Assembly (NCBI GenBank): GCA_050084985.1
Contig: JBITNC010000001.1
Location: 138,136,001 to 138,200,000, forward strand
Source: Nageia nagi
Taxonomy: Eukaryota; Pinophyta
DNA length: 64,000 nucleotides
Direction: 5' to 3'
The translations under genes and the position numbers were made by a program. This document shows positions 12,601 through 24,600 of this stretch, piece after piece (the stretch's first letter is position 1; every line of letters begins with the position of its first letter). The notes beneath the pieces were generated by a model. It saw only the letters and a list, made by a program, of their open reading frames with translations, did not search any database and was not told where the DNA came from.

Positions 12601-15600
12601 CAGTTGAAGGCTACATGGGTGCGTAGTGGATGTTCCATTATTATGGATGGATGGACTGACATTTGTCAATGTCCACTCATCAATATAATGGTGTCATGTC
12701 TAGAGGGTCCTTATTTTCTTCGAGCTATTGATTGCTCGGGGAAGAAGAAGGATGCAGAATTTCAGTTCCTCTTGCTGAAGGAGGTTATTGAGGAGGTGGG
12801 ATCCTCCAATGTTGTCCAGATAATCACTTTACTAAGTTTACTTTTAGTTTTCAAATTTATTTTTTGTTGTGCAAATGCCAAATTTTAATGTTTTAATTTT
12901 TTACGTAGAGATAATTATAGATGCAGCCCCTGTTTGCAAGCGTGCAGGAAAATTGATAGAAGGCACTTATAGGCACATTTTTTGGACCCCATGTTGCATT
13001 CATGCATTGAAGGACATTGGGAAAATAGATTAGGTGAAGAATGTGGTTGCAGAAGCAAGAGACCTGCAAATGTTTATTTGCAACCATCATACCTCATTGG
13101 CGCTCTTTCGTTCCTTCTCAAACAAGGAGTTCCTTAAACCTGTAGATACGAGATATGCCACTTATTTCATTCTATTGCAAAGGATGATTGAAGTGTAGGA
13201 GGCACTACAATCCATGGTAGTTTGTGTAGAATGGAAGAGGTGGCCAGAATCTCAAATAGAGGAGGGAAAAAGACTTAGAGATAAAGTCTTAGATGAGAAT
13301 TGGTGGGTTGAAGCCAGGTAATAAAGTTTAGAAGTTTCACTATTGTAGTTTGAATTTCAAGTTGGATTGGTCACTAGGTAATGACTAGTGACTAATGACT
13401 AATTGTTCAATTAGTTCTAAGATTTTTCACTCTTTTTTTTATTGAATGTAGGTACATTGTATCTTTTATTTCCTCAGTTTTTGAAGTGATAAGGTATGCC
13501 GATATAGATTCTCCTAATTTAGGAGAGATATATGAGACCTTCGATAGCATGCTTGGGAAATAAAAAAAATAATTTATGACAAAGATCCTTCTTTTTATGA
13601 AGGCCATATTAGACCCATCATAGAGAAGAGGTAATAAATGTTGATTGTTGACTTTAGTTTCAATTTGGTTTGTTAACTTTAGTCTTTAAGTTTATTAATT
13701 TTTTATTTTATTTTTTGTAGGTGGAATAAGATGAATACTCCTCTCCATATGGCTGCCCATATATTGAACCCAAAATGGTATGCACCAAAGATTGGGAAAA
13801 TGGCACCTAATGATGATATTGAGTTGAAAGATGGGTTCATGAACTTCTTTGCCAAGATGTTTTCAAGAGAGGATGGTTGTATAGTTAGAGAGGAGTTTGT
13901 AAAATTTGTGAGACTTAAGGGTCCTCGTTTCAGCAGGCTAGAGTGCAAGGAGGATAGGGCTACCATTGCCCAAACTAATTCCATTGGATGGTGGGAGCTA
14001 TATGGAGATGATGCTCCACACTTGAAGCATCTTGCGATTAGGCTCCTTTCCCAGGTTAGTAGATGCCACTGGCATGCCATTAAGCATTGTACTATTGTCT
14101 ATTGATTATAGACTTATAATTATAGTCTATTTGTCAATTTGAATGATTGTTTGAGATCTTAAATTTCTATTTCTCACATAATCAGAAATGAGAAATCTAA
14201 TTTGAATGATTGTTTGTAGGTTGGTAGTTCATCTGCTGCGGAGAGAAATTGGTCTACCTATGGCTTCATCCATAGTCTATGGAGGAATAGACTTACTTCT
14301 CGTAGAGCAGAGAAGTTAGTTGCAGTGCCTAGCTCTCTTTGCCTTTGCAAGAGAGTTATGCCAGAGTATAGGGCTAGTCCAGCTACACGTTGGGATGTTG
14401 ATCCAGTGGAGGCAGGCCAACTTGATGTTGATGATGATGAGGCTGATGAGTCGATGTTTGGATTGCCATTGCATACTCTTCATTTGGATGATGACAGCTC
14501 AGCAGATGAGGAGGATATGGATACACAACCATTAGCACATGAGCCTATAGACTCATAGAGCCATAGGGCATAGACTATAGTGGTTATTTTGGCATTTTCA
14601 TATTGTTATTCAGATACTTGTTCGACATACTAATGTCCCCTCTATGTATTTGATTCAGTCTTTCAAACCTATGACATTATGATTGTGTTATCAGATTTAT
14701 GATTTCAGATTTTATGATTTAGACATTTACGGTTTACCCTTTTTTATGATTGTCTTGAAGTTGAATTTCGTAGTCTCTAATTTCAATTCCATGTTTTCAG
14801 TCTTTAATTTGTATACATGATTAAATTTGATAATATGATCATTCATCATAATAATAATGAATTGGAAATGATAAAATCTGAAAATTTTGATAATTTTTAC
14901 TAGTATTATATTTGCCGTTCCCTGCCGTTCGCCAAAAATGACCCTATTTTTTCCCCCGTTCCCAGATACACGTTCCCCCGTTCCTCGGTCATGTGGAACA
15001 TTGCAAAAATCTATTTCCAATCAACAATAGGGGTACTGGTATCTATTGTTGGAGCAGCGGAGGCAATCTCTTGTTACCGCTTTCTTCTTTGCTACTAGTA
15101 GTCCTTCAGCCTTGGATGTTAGGATTGGTTTGAGTAGCACTTTCTAGTCAACCCTAGGATGGTTCAACCTAGTCCTTCCAGTTTGGGGCATTCTCCCACA
15201 ACCATTCTCGGTTGTTGCATGAGATCTTTTGTGGTGGTTGATGTCACAACCGTTGGTTCTTCAAACCCATGCTTCTCTCAAAGCTTTCGACAGCGCTTGG
15301 TTCTCATGATGCTCCTCTAGTTTCTTTTTCTCTTCACTTATCTTGGAGGGATTCTCCCTTTTGCTTTTGTAACTTTTAGGGTTAGGGTGTTTTCCCCTTT
15401 ACCTCCTTAACCCTTTGTTTTGTTTTAGTTTACTTTTTTGCTGTAGGGTCTTTTTCTCTAGCTCATTTCTATTGTTTGGCTGTGCTTTTGAGTGCCTTTG
15501 ACCTTTTTGGTCACTCGTGGACATTAATATAATATCTTTCTTTCTTTCTGTAAAACACACGATATGTATTAGATAAAACAAAAGACAAAGAATACATTTT

Positions 15601-18600
15601 CATTTTTTAAGAGTTCTAAATGTTCATAGTTTTTTCTATTGTTGTTTAATATATTACTTCATTTTATATTTATAAGATACATAAAAATATCATTTTTAGA
15701 ATTTTCTAATCTCTTCTTCGAAATTGGATACATCTATGTTATTTGGGTTGTGTCCATGATGTATGGTATCTGTATCTGTGATTCTGTATCCAGTATCTGG
15801 ATACGAGTATCTAAGCAAGGGGTATAGAGTATCCGGTAACTGTTTTTTTCTGCTTCCTTTACAAAGATTGACAATCTTGGCACATACAAATTGCAGCACT
15901 AGAATATCTGATATTGGATCTGTATAGAACAAGGATACGTTATAAGTTACTATCCTAGCCAGTTTGATGTGATGATAGCTGACAGGTGATGTAGGAAAAA
16001 GTAGTGTAAGTTTGAGATGTTTTCCAGCATAAACTGAATAATTTAGGGACTAGTCTACAAACAATGAAGCAGGACTCAGCAGTTAACTGCCATACTCATC
16101 TACTTTTGACATTATGATCCCAAGTGAACCCCTGTTATTGTACTGATTAAACCCTAATGTTCTGTTACAAACTTAGGACCAATCAATATCTAATTTATAA
16201 TAAAATTTTAATTTTTGAATGGAAATCCAAGTTGCAGTAAAATATCAAATATGTGAACCGGAATAGTACTTCACTTGCTGAAATACAATCAATACATAAA
16301 AGACTAGAAGCAGAATAGAACTGTGTTATAATTCTGAACATAAGGGAAACCATGCTTTTCTGAGAAGATATGAGCTCCGACTCAGGCAAGGAAATCCCTA
16401 AGGGCAGTAGATTTCTGCACTTGGACAAGGACTAGCCTTTTCAAAACTATTCATGAAAGCATATGCACATGATGTCATAAACTGTCTCACTAAATTTGTC
16501 ATTCGGATTCTGAAACAAAAATGTAATTACCTTACAGAATGGATAAACTCACAAGTTCCTGAATTATAATTATTAGAAGAATCTCTCTGATGCAACGGGC
16601 TAATCTTTGGTGTAGTTATGCCAAATATTGTAGACTGGATTGTGCCCCTTATATGGAGCATTTGAGTACAGAGATGGAATTCATGAGAAAGAATAGCTAA
16701 ATTTCACTAGTTTCATGTAAGTGATTGCTTTGGAGATGATGTTTTCATGACTATGGAAGAGTTGTGACTCGTTAACTTTCAAATCTATTTGTAACTTACT
16801 GAATTGCTCTTTTTAACAAACTATTATTACCACTATTTGCACATATAGCTCTTGGAATTCACATATTGTATTGTGATTTCTTGATACCAAAAAGTACAAC
16901 ACCTTTTCTAGGATGTATAGAACCCTTGTATTGTTAGGAGGTGAAGTCAATTTTCAGAACTCCAATGTTCCTCTCATGATGATGCATGGTGGTGCATGGG
17001 TGTGGTGGTACAATGGTGCATAGCGGTGCGCCCCTTGACGATTATTAAGCATGACTATTTTTAGGCACGACTATTATTAAGTGCTATTTGCATATACCAT
17101 GGGTTTTGGAATCTTCGTATTTTTTTTATAAAAGGGGAATGACCCCTTGTCTTTATATATTGAGAAAGTTTGAGAGTAATAAAGGTTAAAGTTGCCATTT
17201 TCCCTAAGTTTTTTCTCTGCATACACTAGGGTTTTCCAAGTTAATCGCATACATTATTATTTATTTCTATATATTATTTCAGTTAGTGTTATCAGTTTCT
17301 TAACACATATCAGGTGTTTTGGGGATAGGAACGAAACGTCCCACCCTAGTACAAAATTTCCTTTTTTCCTCTAGAATGTTCTCTCTTTCTATAAGACATT
17401 TAGATGTCCTTAGGATGGTTGGGTGTCTAGGAAACGCCTAGGCATCAACCCCATGCATGCATCTGAGGGAAAAAAATTGCCAAATGTTTACCAGGTCTTG
17501 GTGCTGGAGAAGTATTTATCCAAGCATCACCCACACAAACCGGAGGCAGAGTAACACCTTTCCAATTTCTGCTCAGGTCAAGCACCCATTAAGATAGGAG
17601 GCCAAGTAAACAGGCATAGCACTAGAATCTATTCATGACAAGTTGGCTTGAATCAGTACTCTGCATGCAAGCATAGCTCTAAAATTAGTAGTTTGCACTT
17701 TGTTACTAGATCTCCCTCTCCTTGCCAAAGCATATTATGGCTGTTCATAGAGTCTGAATTTCTCTTTGTTCCCCTTTGTCTCGTTGAAATCCGTTTGGAT
17801 TCATCACCAATGTAACACCTTTTAGAATTAGTTCATTTTTTTTTAATGAAAAAAATATTATATTAATAAAAACACTTAATCATACAAAAAGGATGGGTGG
17901 AATTAGCACACCCCATGAGCAAAAATGTTAGGCAGAATTAGCACACCTCGTGAGCAAAGACATATAGTTGGCACATCATCTAAAAAACATTACAACATCA
18001 AAACAAGGTTTGCAATGATGTGAACCATAAATCCTAGCAATCATCCATTGTGTGGGGCTTGAGAGGCGGGCCGAAAATTATCCTCTTCATTGACATACTG
18101 CCAGCCCCCATCGGAAGAGACTAGAGCATTCCATCCGATTTCCATACTCCAACCAGCCAACAACCCTTGTTGAACATTATGATCATTGGTATGAAAGCCA
18201 CCATTAGGACCAACAATGGTGAATGCAGTATCACCCCACCACCTGATAATTGGCTTCGAGGCAACAAGTTGAATATCCAACCCAAAATATTGGTGGGAGG
18301 GAATACCACCACCATTCTCTAGGTGTTTGCGACATTGAGGGGGCTAAGACCAATGTCTATTTGCAGGGGAGTTAGGGTGTAGACAATATCCATGATGAGG
18401 CAACAAGCGAGACCTGGATGAACCTCTTAAAGAGGAATTGGGAGGGACTTGACTCACAATGCAAGGGGCATTACCCTAGTGATCCATAATGCCATGTAAA
18501 TTCTCCAACTCACAATTAACTTTCTCCACCTGTACATAAATTTGCAATCAACAATCATAAAATTTATCATATTTTTCACTGAATGAAAAGGACAAATAAA

Positions 18601-21600
18601 GAATTAACTTCGTGAAAACTGCTTTACTTTTGGTTTTCCACAAATGGAAGAAATGCTAATTTGGAAAACATTCCAAATCGACTCCAAATGTTCAAAAAAC
18701 TCAATGGGGCACCCAATAGAGCATGTGACCAAGAAAAGGGACTTTGCATGAAAGGTCGAAAAGAAGCAAGGAGCCATTCCCAGGCAAGAGAAGCCCACCG
18801 ACACCACCAAAATATATGCATAACATCTTTAAACTCTTTGCAAAAAGGATAGGTAGGGTGATGAACATCTAATTGCTTTAGTCTATTACCTATAGAAAAA
18901 CCTTGATGAATAAGGCTCTGAGCAAAAACACTTTTTTTTGGTTCAATATAAGAAGCCCAGGCTCTTTTAAAGCATAAGCTCAACCTAGAAGGGGAGTAGA
19001 CTAAATCCCATTTTACATTAAGCCAGTAGGCCATCAGGACATTGGGAGTAAGCCAAATATACCCAAGATGGGCCTTGTATTGAATAATGGGAAGATTGTT
19101 AGGCCAACACTTGCCTGACCAAGTTTTTTGAAACAACTTATGCAATTTACTCCATAGAGAGAAAGGAATATTGTCTAAAACAACATCACATGTCAGTTTA
19201 TTTTCATTCCTATGACTATGGATTGTCAAAAAACTTCCTAGGTAATCCAGCTTTTGGAGTGCTTTGAAAAAAAGTTCAAAAGGAGTGCCATTCCCTTCTA
19301 AAAAAACACTAAGCTCTTATCCCTTGAACTCAAGCTAGTGGTAATCCTTGGTATGTAATAGCAATGGACAACCAAACATTTATGTCCGAGAGAGAAGTTC
19401 CTGAATTCCGATCCTTCCCTCTTCAACATAACAAAGGTTTAAGAGCCTCCCAAGCTTTCCAAATACTATTAATGACAAAGGAACCATGAACTTTAATAGG
19501 GACAGGGGCAGTAAGAATGGCCTGTAAACTCAAACCTTTCAAATTCTCTTGTCATGGGGAAGACTATTAGATAGGCAATGTCTAATAAGAATGTTCCAAG
19601 ATTCATTTCCTATTAGGGAGCGAGTGATCCATTTAGCACATAAAGCAAAGCCTTGTCTTTGGAAATCAAAAAGCCCCATCCCACCACAAGATTTAGGGAG
19701 GCAACACACATCCTAGGCTACTCTATGGAACCCTTGTTTCATGACATATTTCGTGCATTGGAAATCTCTCAGTAGTTTATGCAATTTTTTGTAACAAGCT
19801 TTGGATGGGACCTGACAAGAAGAGAAGTGAACATGAGTGGTAACTAAAGTTTTAGAACAAATTTGAAATTTACCAGCAAGGGAGAGTTTCTTGGTGGCCC
19901 AATTAGACAATTTCTTTTCCACTTTCTGAACCACATATTGCCAAAGTTGAGCAGAGGAGCCAAGGAATGCAAAGGGAATTCCTAGGAACTAAAAAATCTC
20001 ACATGATTGGATCCATCTCCATTGAAATTGGTAGATCTAATCAGACATAGGGTCTGAAGACTACCTACAGCAAGAGGATTTTCTCCATTGAATGCTGGAC
20101 CTAAAAGCATAGTAGAACACATTCAATGGATGGTAGAGGAAAAAGATGTTCTTCTCTAAGAGTCAAAAAAGAATCATCGACAAAGTGACCATTGACAAGT
20201 TGATGATTAGAAATAGGGAGTTTAATGCCTTTGAGGCTCCCTTGTCCAACCTTATGGGCCAAAAGATAGCCAAAAGCTTCAACAACAAAAATAAAAAGAG
20301 GAGGGGCAAGAGGGCAACCTTGGTGAACAACTGACCAAGATGTATAGAGTCAGATTGATAGTTATTCAAAGTGAGGACAATAAAGGCATCTTTGAATAGC
20401 ATGTGAACTGTGTTAATGAAAAACTATCCAAAACCCAAGGCCTGTAACGTAGAGGTAATGAAGTACCATTCCATTTTATCATATGCCTTTTCAAAGTCTA
20501 TTTTGATGAACAACACATCTTGCTTTGAAGATTGTGCCCACCCCATTCCTTCCCAAACTTCTACCACATTATCTAAAATGTATCTTCCTTGAACAAACCT
20601 CATTTGCTCATTTGACAATCAAAGAAATAAAGGTCAAAGCTTTAACACAACATCTTTTGCAATGATTTTGTAACTCACATTCAAAAGGGTGATGGGTCTC
20701 CATCTGGTGAATAGCATTTTTGGGAATAAATTTTTCATTCCCTTTGTTAATGATGGCACCTAAAGAGCCACATTGCGTTGCTTCCAAATACACTTTATGC
20801 AAATCAGGGCCCAACATGTCCCAAAACGCCTTGTAGAACTCACAAGGAAAACCGTCTAAACCAGGTGCCTTATCATTGGACATAAGGGACAAAACCTGCT
20901 TGAGATCCTCCATGGATAAAGGAGTGTCACACTTCTCAACTTGGGTTGAAGAGAGTTTACAGGGAACAATTGAACAACACTCGTCCGATGTTTGTTGCCG
21001 CTCTGCATTTAAAGGCTGACAGGCAAATACTCCCTGATAATGGTTTACAAAAGCATTGACAATGTCCTGAAGCTCAGTAAATCTTCTTGCTTCTATTTGA
21101 ATTGCTTGAAACTGAGGATTATGAACGGGGGGTGGAATCTTTTAAAAAACTCTTTGGAGACCCTCTCCCCAATTTGGAGCCAATGCAAGTGGGCTCGTAA
21201 TTGAGCACCCTTGGCTTCATTTATGTTAGCTTTCTTAAACTCATGTCGTAAAGAGGCCACCTGAGACTGTAAAGGCATACTAAAAGGGGAGGTCTCAAGT
21301 TGGAGACATGCCTTGGTAAGTTTGTTTTTCAAAGTATAATTGGCTTGTCTTTTGCGTTTAGCAATTTCCACCCCTAAAGTGCACAAAATTTTGGTAGTGC
21401 ATTGAATAGCAAAGTTACACCTTGATCCAACCCAAACTGCCAATAGGCCGAGGAAGCAAATTCCAAATTCTATAAATATGGGCCTTCATGGCCAGACTCT
21501 GCAAAAAGGAAACATTCAGATATAATTGGGAAGAATGGATTCTGGGTTGAAGACTTTGCATTCCACAACAAACAAAATTGGGGCATGATAAAAGAGTGGT

Positions 21601-24600
21601 AGCAAGCAAGATTGTTATAAACGAGGAGGTAAACTGTATTCGAGAAAAATAAAAAAATTTGCACCCCCGGTCTAACCTCTTAAGGACCTTGGCCGTCTCA
21701 GCTTGGAAGTTCAACCAAGTGAACCAAATTTCTCGAGGAAAATTAGAGGGTGAAAAACAGGAATTAGGATAAAAAAGATGGAGCTTATTTTTCATGAAGA
21801 ACTAGGTTTGCATTCATCAGAGCACCAATGCCTCTAAGAGTGACTAACTTTATCAGAATTCTTCTCCACCATGTTAAAATCTTTGGAAAAAATTTAGGAG
21901 CCAAGAGGTAAGGACAAGGCTAGCCATCACCAAAGAGCGCTTCTAATCGAAGTATTGTCAGAAGCATACACATTAACCACCCCAAAAGGCTTCCCTCCAA
22001 TCTCAAGTAAAATCCAATCTGCTTGGTTTGAAGGGTCAACGCTCTGCGTCACAACATGTGTTTGCTACTTAGACACTGTGTTAGTGACAACTCCTTTCTT
22101 AGGCAAATGATTGGTAGCATGAAACATGCTACATGGGCTGGGAAAATTACATACACATTGCATATTGAAATCACTAATATTAACTTCTTGCAGGCAAAGA
22201 AAATCAAAAGCTTCATGCAGATAGTAGCATTCGCTAACTCATCTCAGACCAAATATTTACAAACCGGATCTATTTGTTCCCCACGTTTCACAAGAAAAAA
22301 ATCATGAGGACTTGTTAGGATTCATAATATCCATGACATCCTCTGCATACCCTAAACCTTCTAGCGAACTAAAAGAGTTGGCTCCACCAAGGAAATTGCC
22401 ATCACTAGAAGACATTTGGTGAGAGACCTCATCCCATAGACGAAGCTTGTCAAAGCTCAAAACTAGGCTATCCCTCTAAGGGCTTCTAGAGCGATGAACT
22501 TTGAAAGCTTGTCCTTCATCTGTAGAGGAATGTGTGGGTGCAATAGATGAAAAGACTGGCACTGTAGTAGATTGAGATTCCACCGCAATTGAGGCAGAGG
22601 AAGGTCCAAACTAGAGAGAAGTTGAAAAAGTTGGCGGCTGAGAAATAGTAGGGTCAACCAAAGTAACATGCATGACACCAGGGGGTTGCATGGCAACAAC
22701 AATTGGTGCATTCGAATCAGATGGTTGCATGGAGCTAATGGGGGCTTGCATGTCATGAGTATCAATGGGCCTAGTCTGAATTGATGGAAATGAGGAGTTG
22801 GAAAGTTTTGATTGTCTCAGAGCTCAATTTCTTCAATTAGGGATTGTGTTCCATTCTTCCTAACCCCCCGAGCACCATTCGTAGTAGCTGTAGGCGTAGG
22901 CAGAGGGTTCTGCATCAGTTTGAACTTCCACTCCATCAGTGGACATTTCCAAATCTTGTGAGAAGTAGACTAACAACGGTATTAGGTATTGGGTAGGTTA
23001 ATATAGGCTACATGTTACCGAATGGAGATATCACCAATCTTTATATCTATGAATTCCTATAAGTCTTTGGTGAGGTCAACTCTGACACAGACCATCTTAG
23101 TTGGCCAAGCTGATTTTTTTTTTCGGATTTGAGACACAAACTTTCCAAGGAGAGAAGCACGAGTTTGCATAAAAACCCCAAAAAGGCATAGGTAAACCAG
23201 CGAATTCAATCCATACAGGCACCTCTAGCTTAGCTTGGTTGCTGGCTGTAAAGTCTTGAGTGTAGGATTGTAGAATTAACAAAGAGTTTCTCACCATCCA
23301 AGGACCTTTGTTTTACACCTTTTGGGCTCAAGCAGGGTCAGGGAAACGAAAAAAGGAAGTAGGCCTTGGTGAGGTTCTGGATATTCTCAACCTTAACACC
23401 ATATGGACCTTGTTGTGCTTGCACAACACCCCCAAAGTTTTTATATTTTGAGGACCCTCAAAATAAAAGAACAATGCATGGAAGTAACATTTGTCCAAGG
23501 GAATGTATGCATTTTGGTCTAGCTTTAGGAAACATGTTAAATTTGCACATTCATGGTCAACTCAAGTCAGAAGTATGCATTTCTCCTCAGCCGCATGTTT
23601 TGAGGGATGTGCTTTTGCACACCTCCCAAATGGTGCGACCAGCCTCATGTTGCATTTTCATACTCATCACTTGCATTTTTAGTCTTAAAATTGCACCTTT
23701 AGGGTTCCTCATGCTGCAGAACTTCGTTTTTCCCTCATCGCATTTTGTGTTCATGGTCATTTTGTTCAGAATTCAAGGTGAAAAACATGTTTTCAATCAG
23801 TCTCATGTTTTCGAGTGTGTGCTTTTGCACCCACCCAAAATGGTGCGACTAGGTTGGAGCCTTTCATACTTAGCATTTTTTTGGCAAAACCTGTTGCATC
23901 TTTTCAAGTGAGTGCTTTTGCACCCAACCAAATCCATGCGACCAAGGAGAAAGAGATTTATACTTAGCTGTTTTGGAACCTACAAGGCTTGTCGCATGTT
24001 TTCAAGTGAGTGCTTTTGCACCCATCCAAATCCATGCGACCAGGAGAAAAAAAGGGGGAACTTAGCCATTTTTGAGGCAATCAAGGCTAGTCGCATGCTT
24101 TCAAGTGAGCACTTTTGCACCGAACCCAAATCATGTGACCAGATTCATGAGGTGAAAATTGGCTAAGTGTTGGGTCCAAATTGTTTGCCAAGTGGAAACA
24201 CATGCATTCAACCCCCTCTTGCACCTATCATGTGATGACACTTGTCCTACCTGGAAGGCTATAAAAGGAAAGTTAGCATTGCGTGGAGCCAAGGGAGAAA
24301 AAAGACGTCCTCCAAAACATGCGACCTATGTCAGACCTTCATTTTTTAAGTCATTTTTGGAATTTCTAGTCTCGGGAGGTGTGCCAAACCCCAGACATAA
24401 GGATTAAGGTGCATGCTTTTGCACCCTTTCAAAACGGTGCGACCAGGGATTGGACTACAGTGTTGACTTGAAATTTGGCTAAGTATCCAAGAGCCTAGTC
24501 TCATGCTTTTTGACACATGCTTTTGCACCCCTTTAAAACCATGCGCCCTTATTTTGGCTCCACCATTTGACCCCAGCTTGACCAACCCGAAGGTGACACA

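Larger units (their letters stand above)
11218..15003 (+). mobile_element. hAT-superfamily DNA transposon (3,786 bp), inactive
   Basis: The ends are TAGTGTTCCAC on the left and the inverse of CAATGTTCCAC on the right, matching at 9 of 11 positions, flanked by a perfect 8-bp duplication CAAAAATC. Eight base pairs is the hallmark of hAT insertion. Subterminal regions (11221-11460 and 14915-15000) are rich in GTTCC/GGAAC and CCGTTCC repeats, as expected for transposase-binding sites. The interior encodes, in order on the plus strand, a BED zinc finger, a DUF659-like segment and the hAT C-terminal dimerisation region, with stops between and within them. It lies sense to CstF64 inside the large intron. 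Confidence 0.9.
17825..23400 (-). mobile_element. Near full-length L1-type LINE, degenerate
   Basis: On the minus strand, from about 23400 downward, the order is ORF1 (DUF4283-like), AP-endonuclease, reverse transcriptase, zf-RVT domain, and a 3' tail with TTAATATAATATTTTTT at about 17870-17835. Every domain is split by frameshifts and stops. It lies antisense to CstF64. I could not find the (F/Y)ADD catalytic box between the RT fingers (20424) and the thumb (19934), so part of the palm appears deleted or scrambled at about 20000-20160. Target-site duplications were not identified. Confidence 0.85.
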
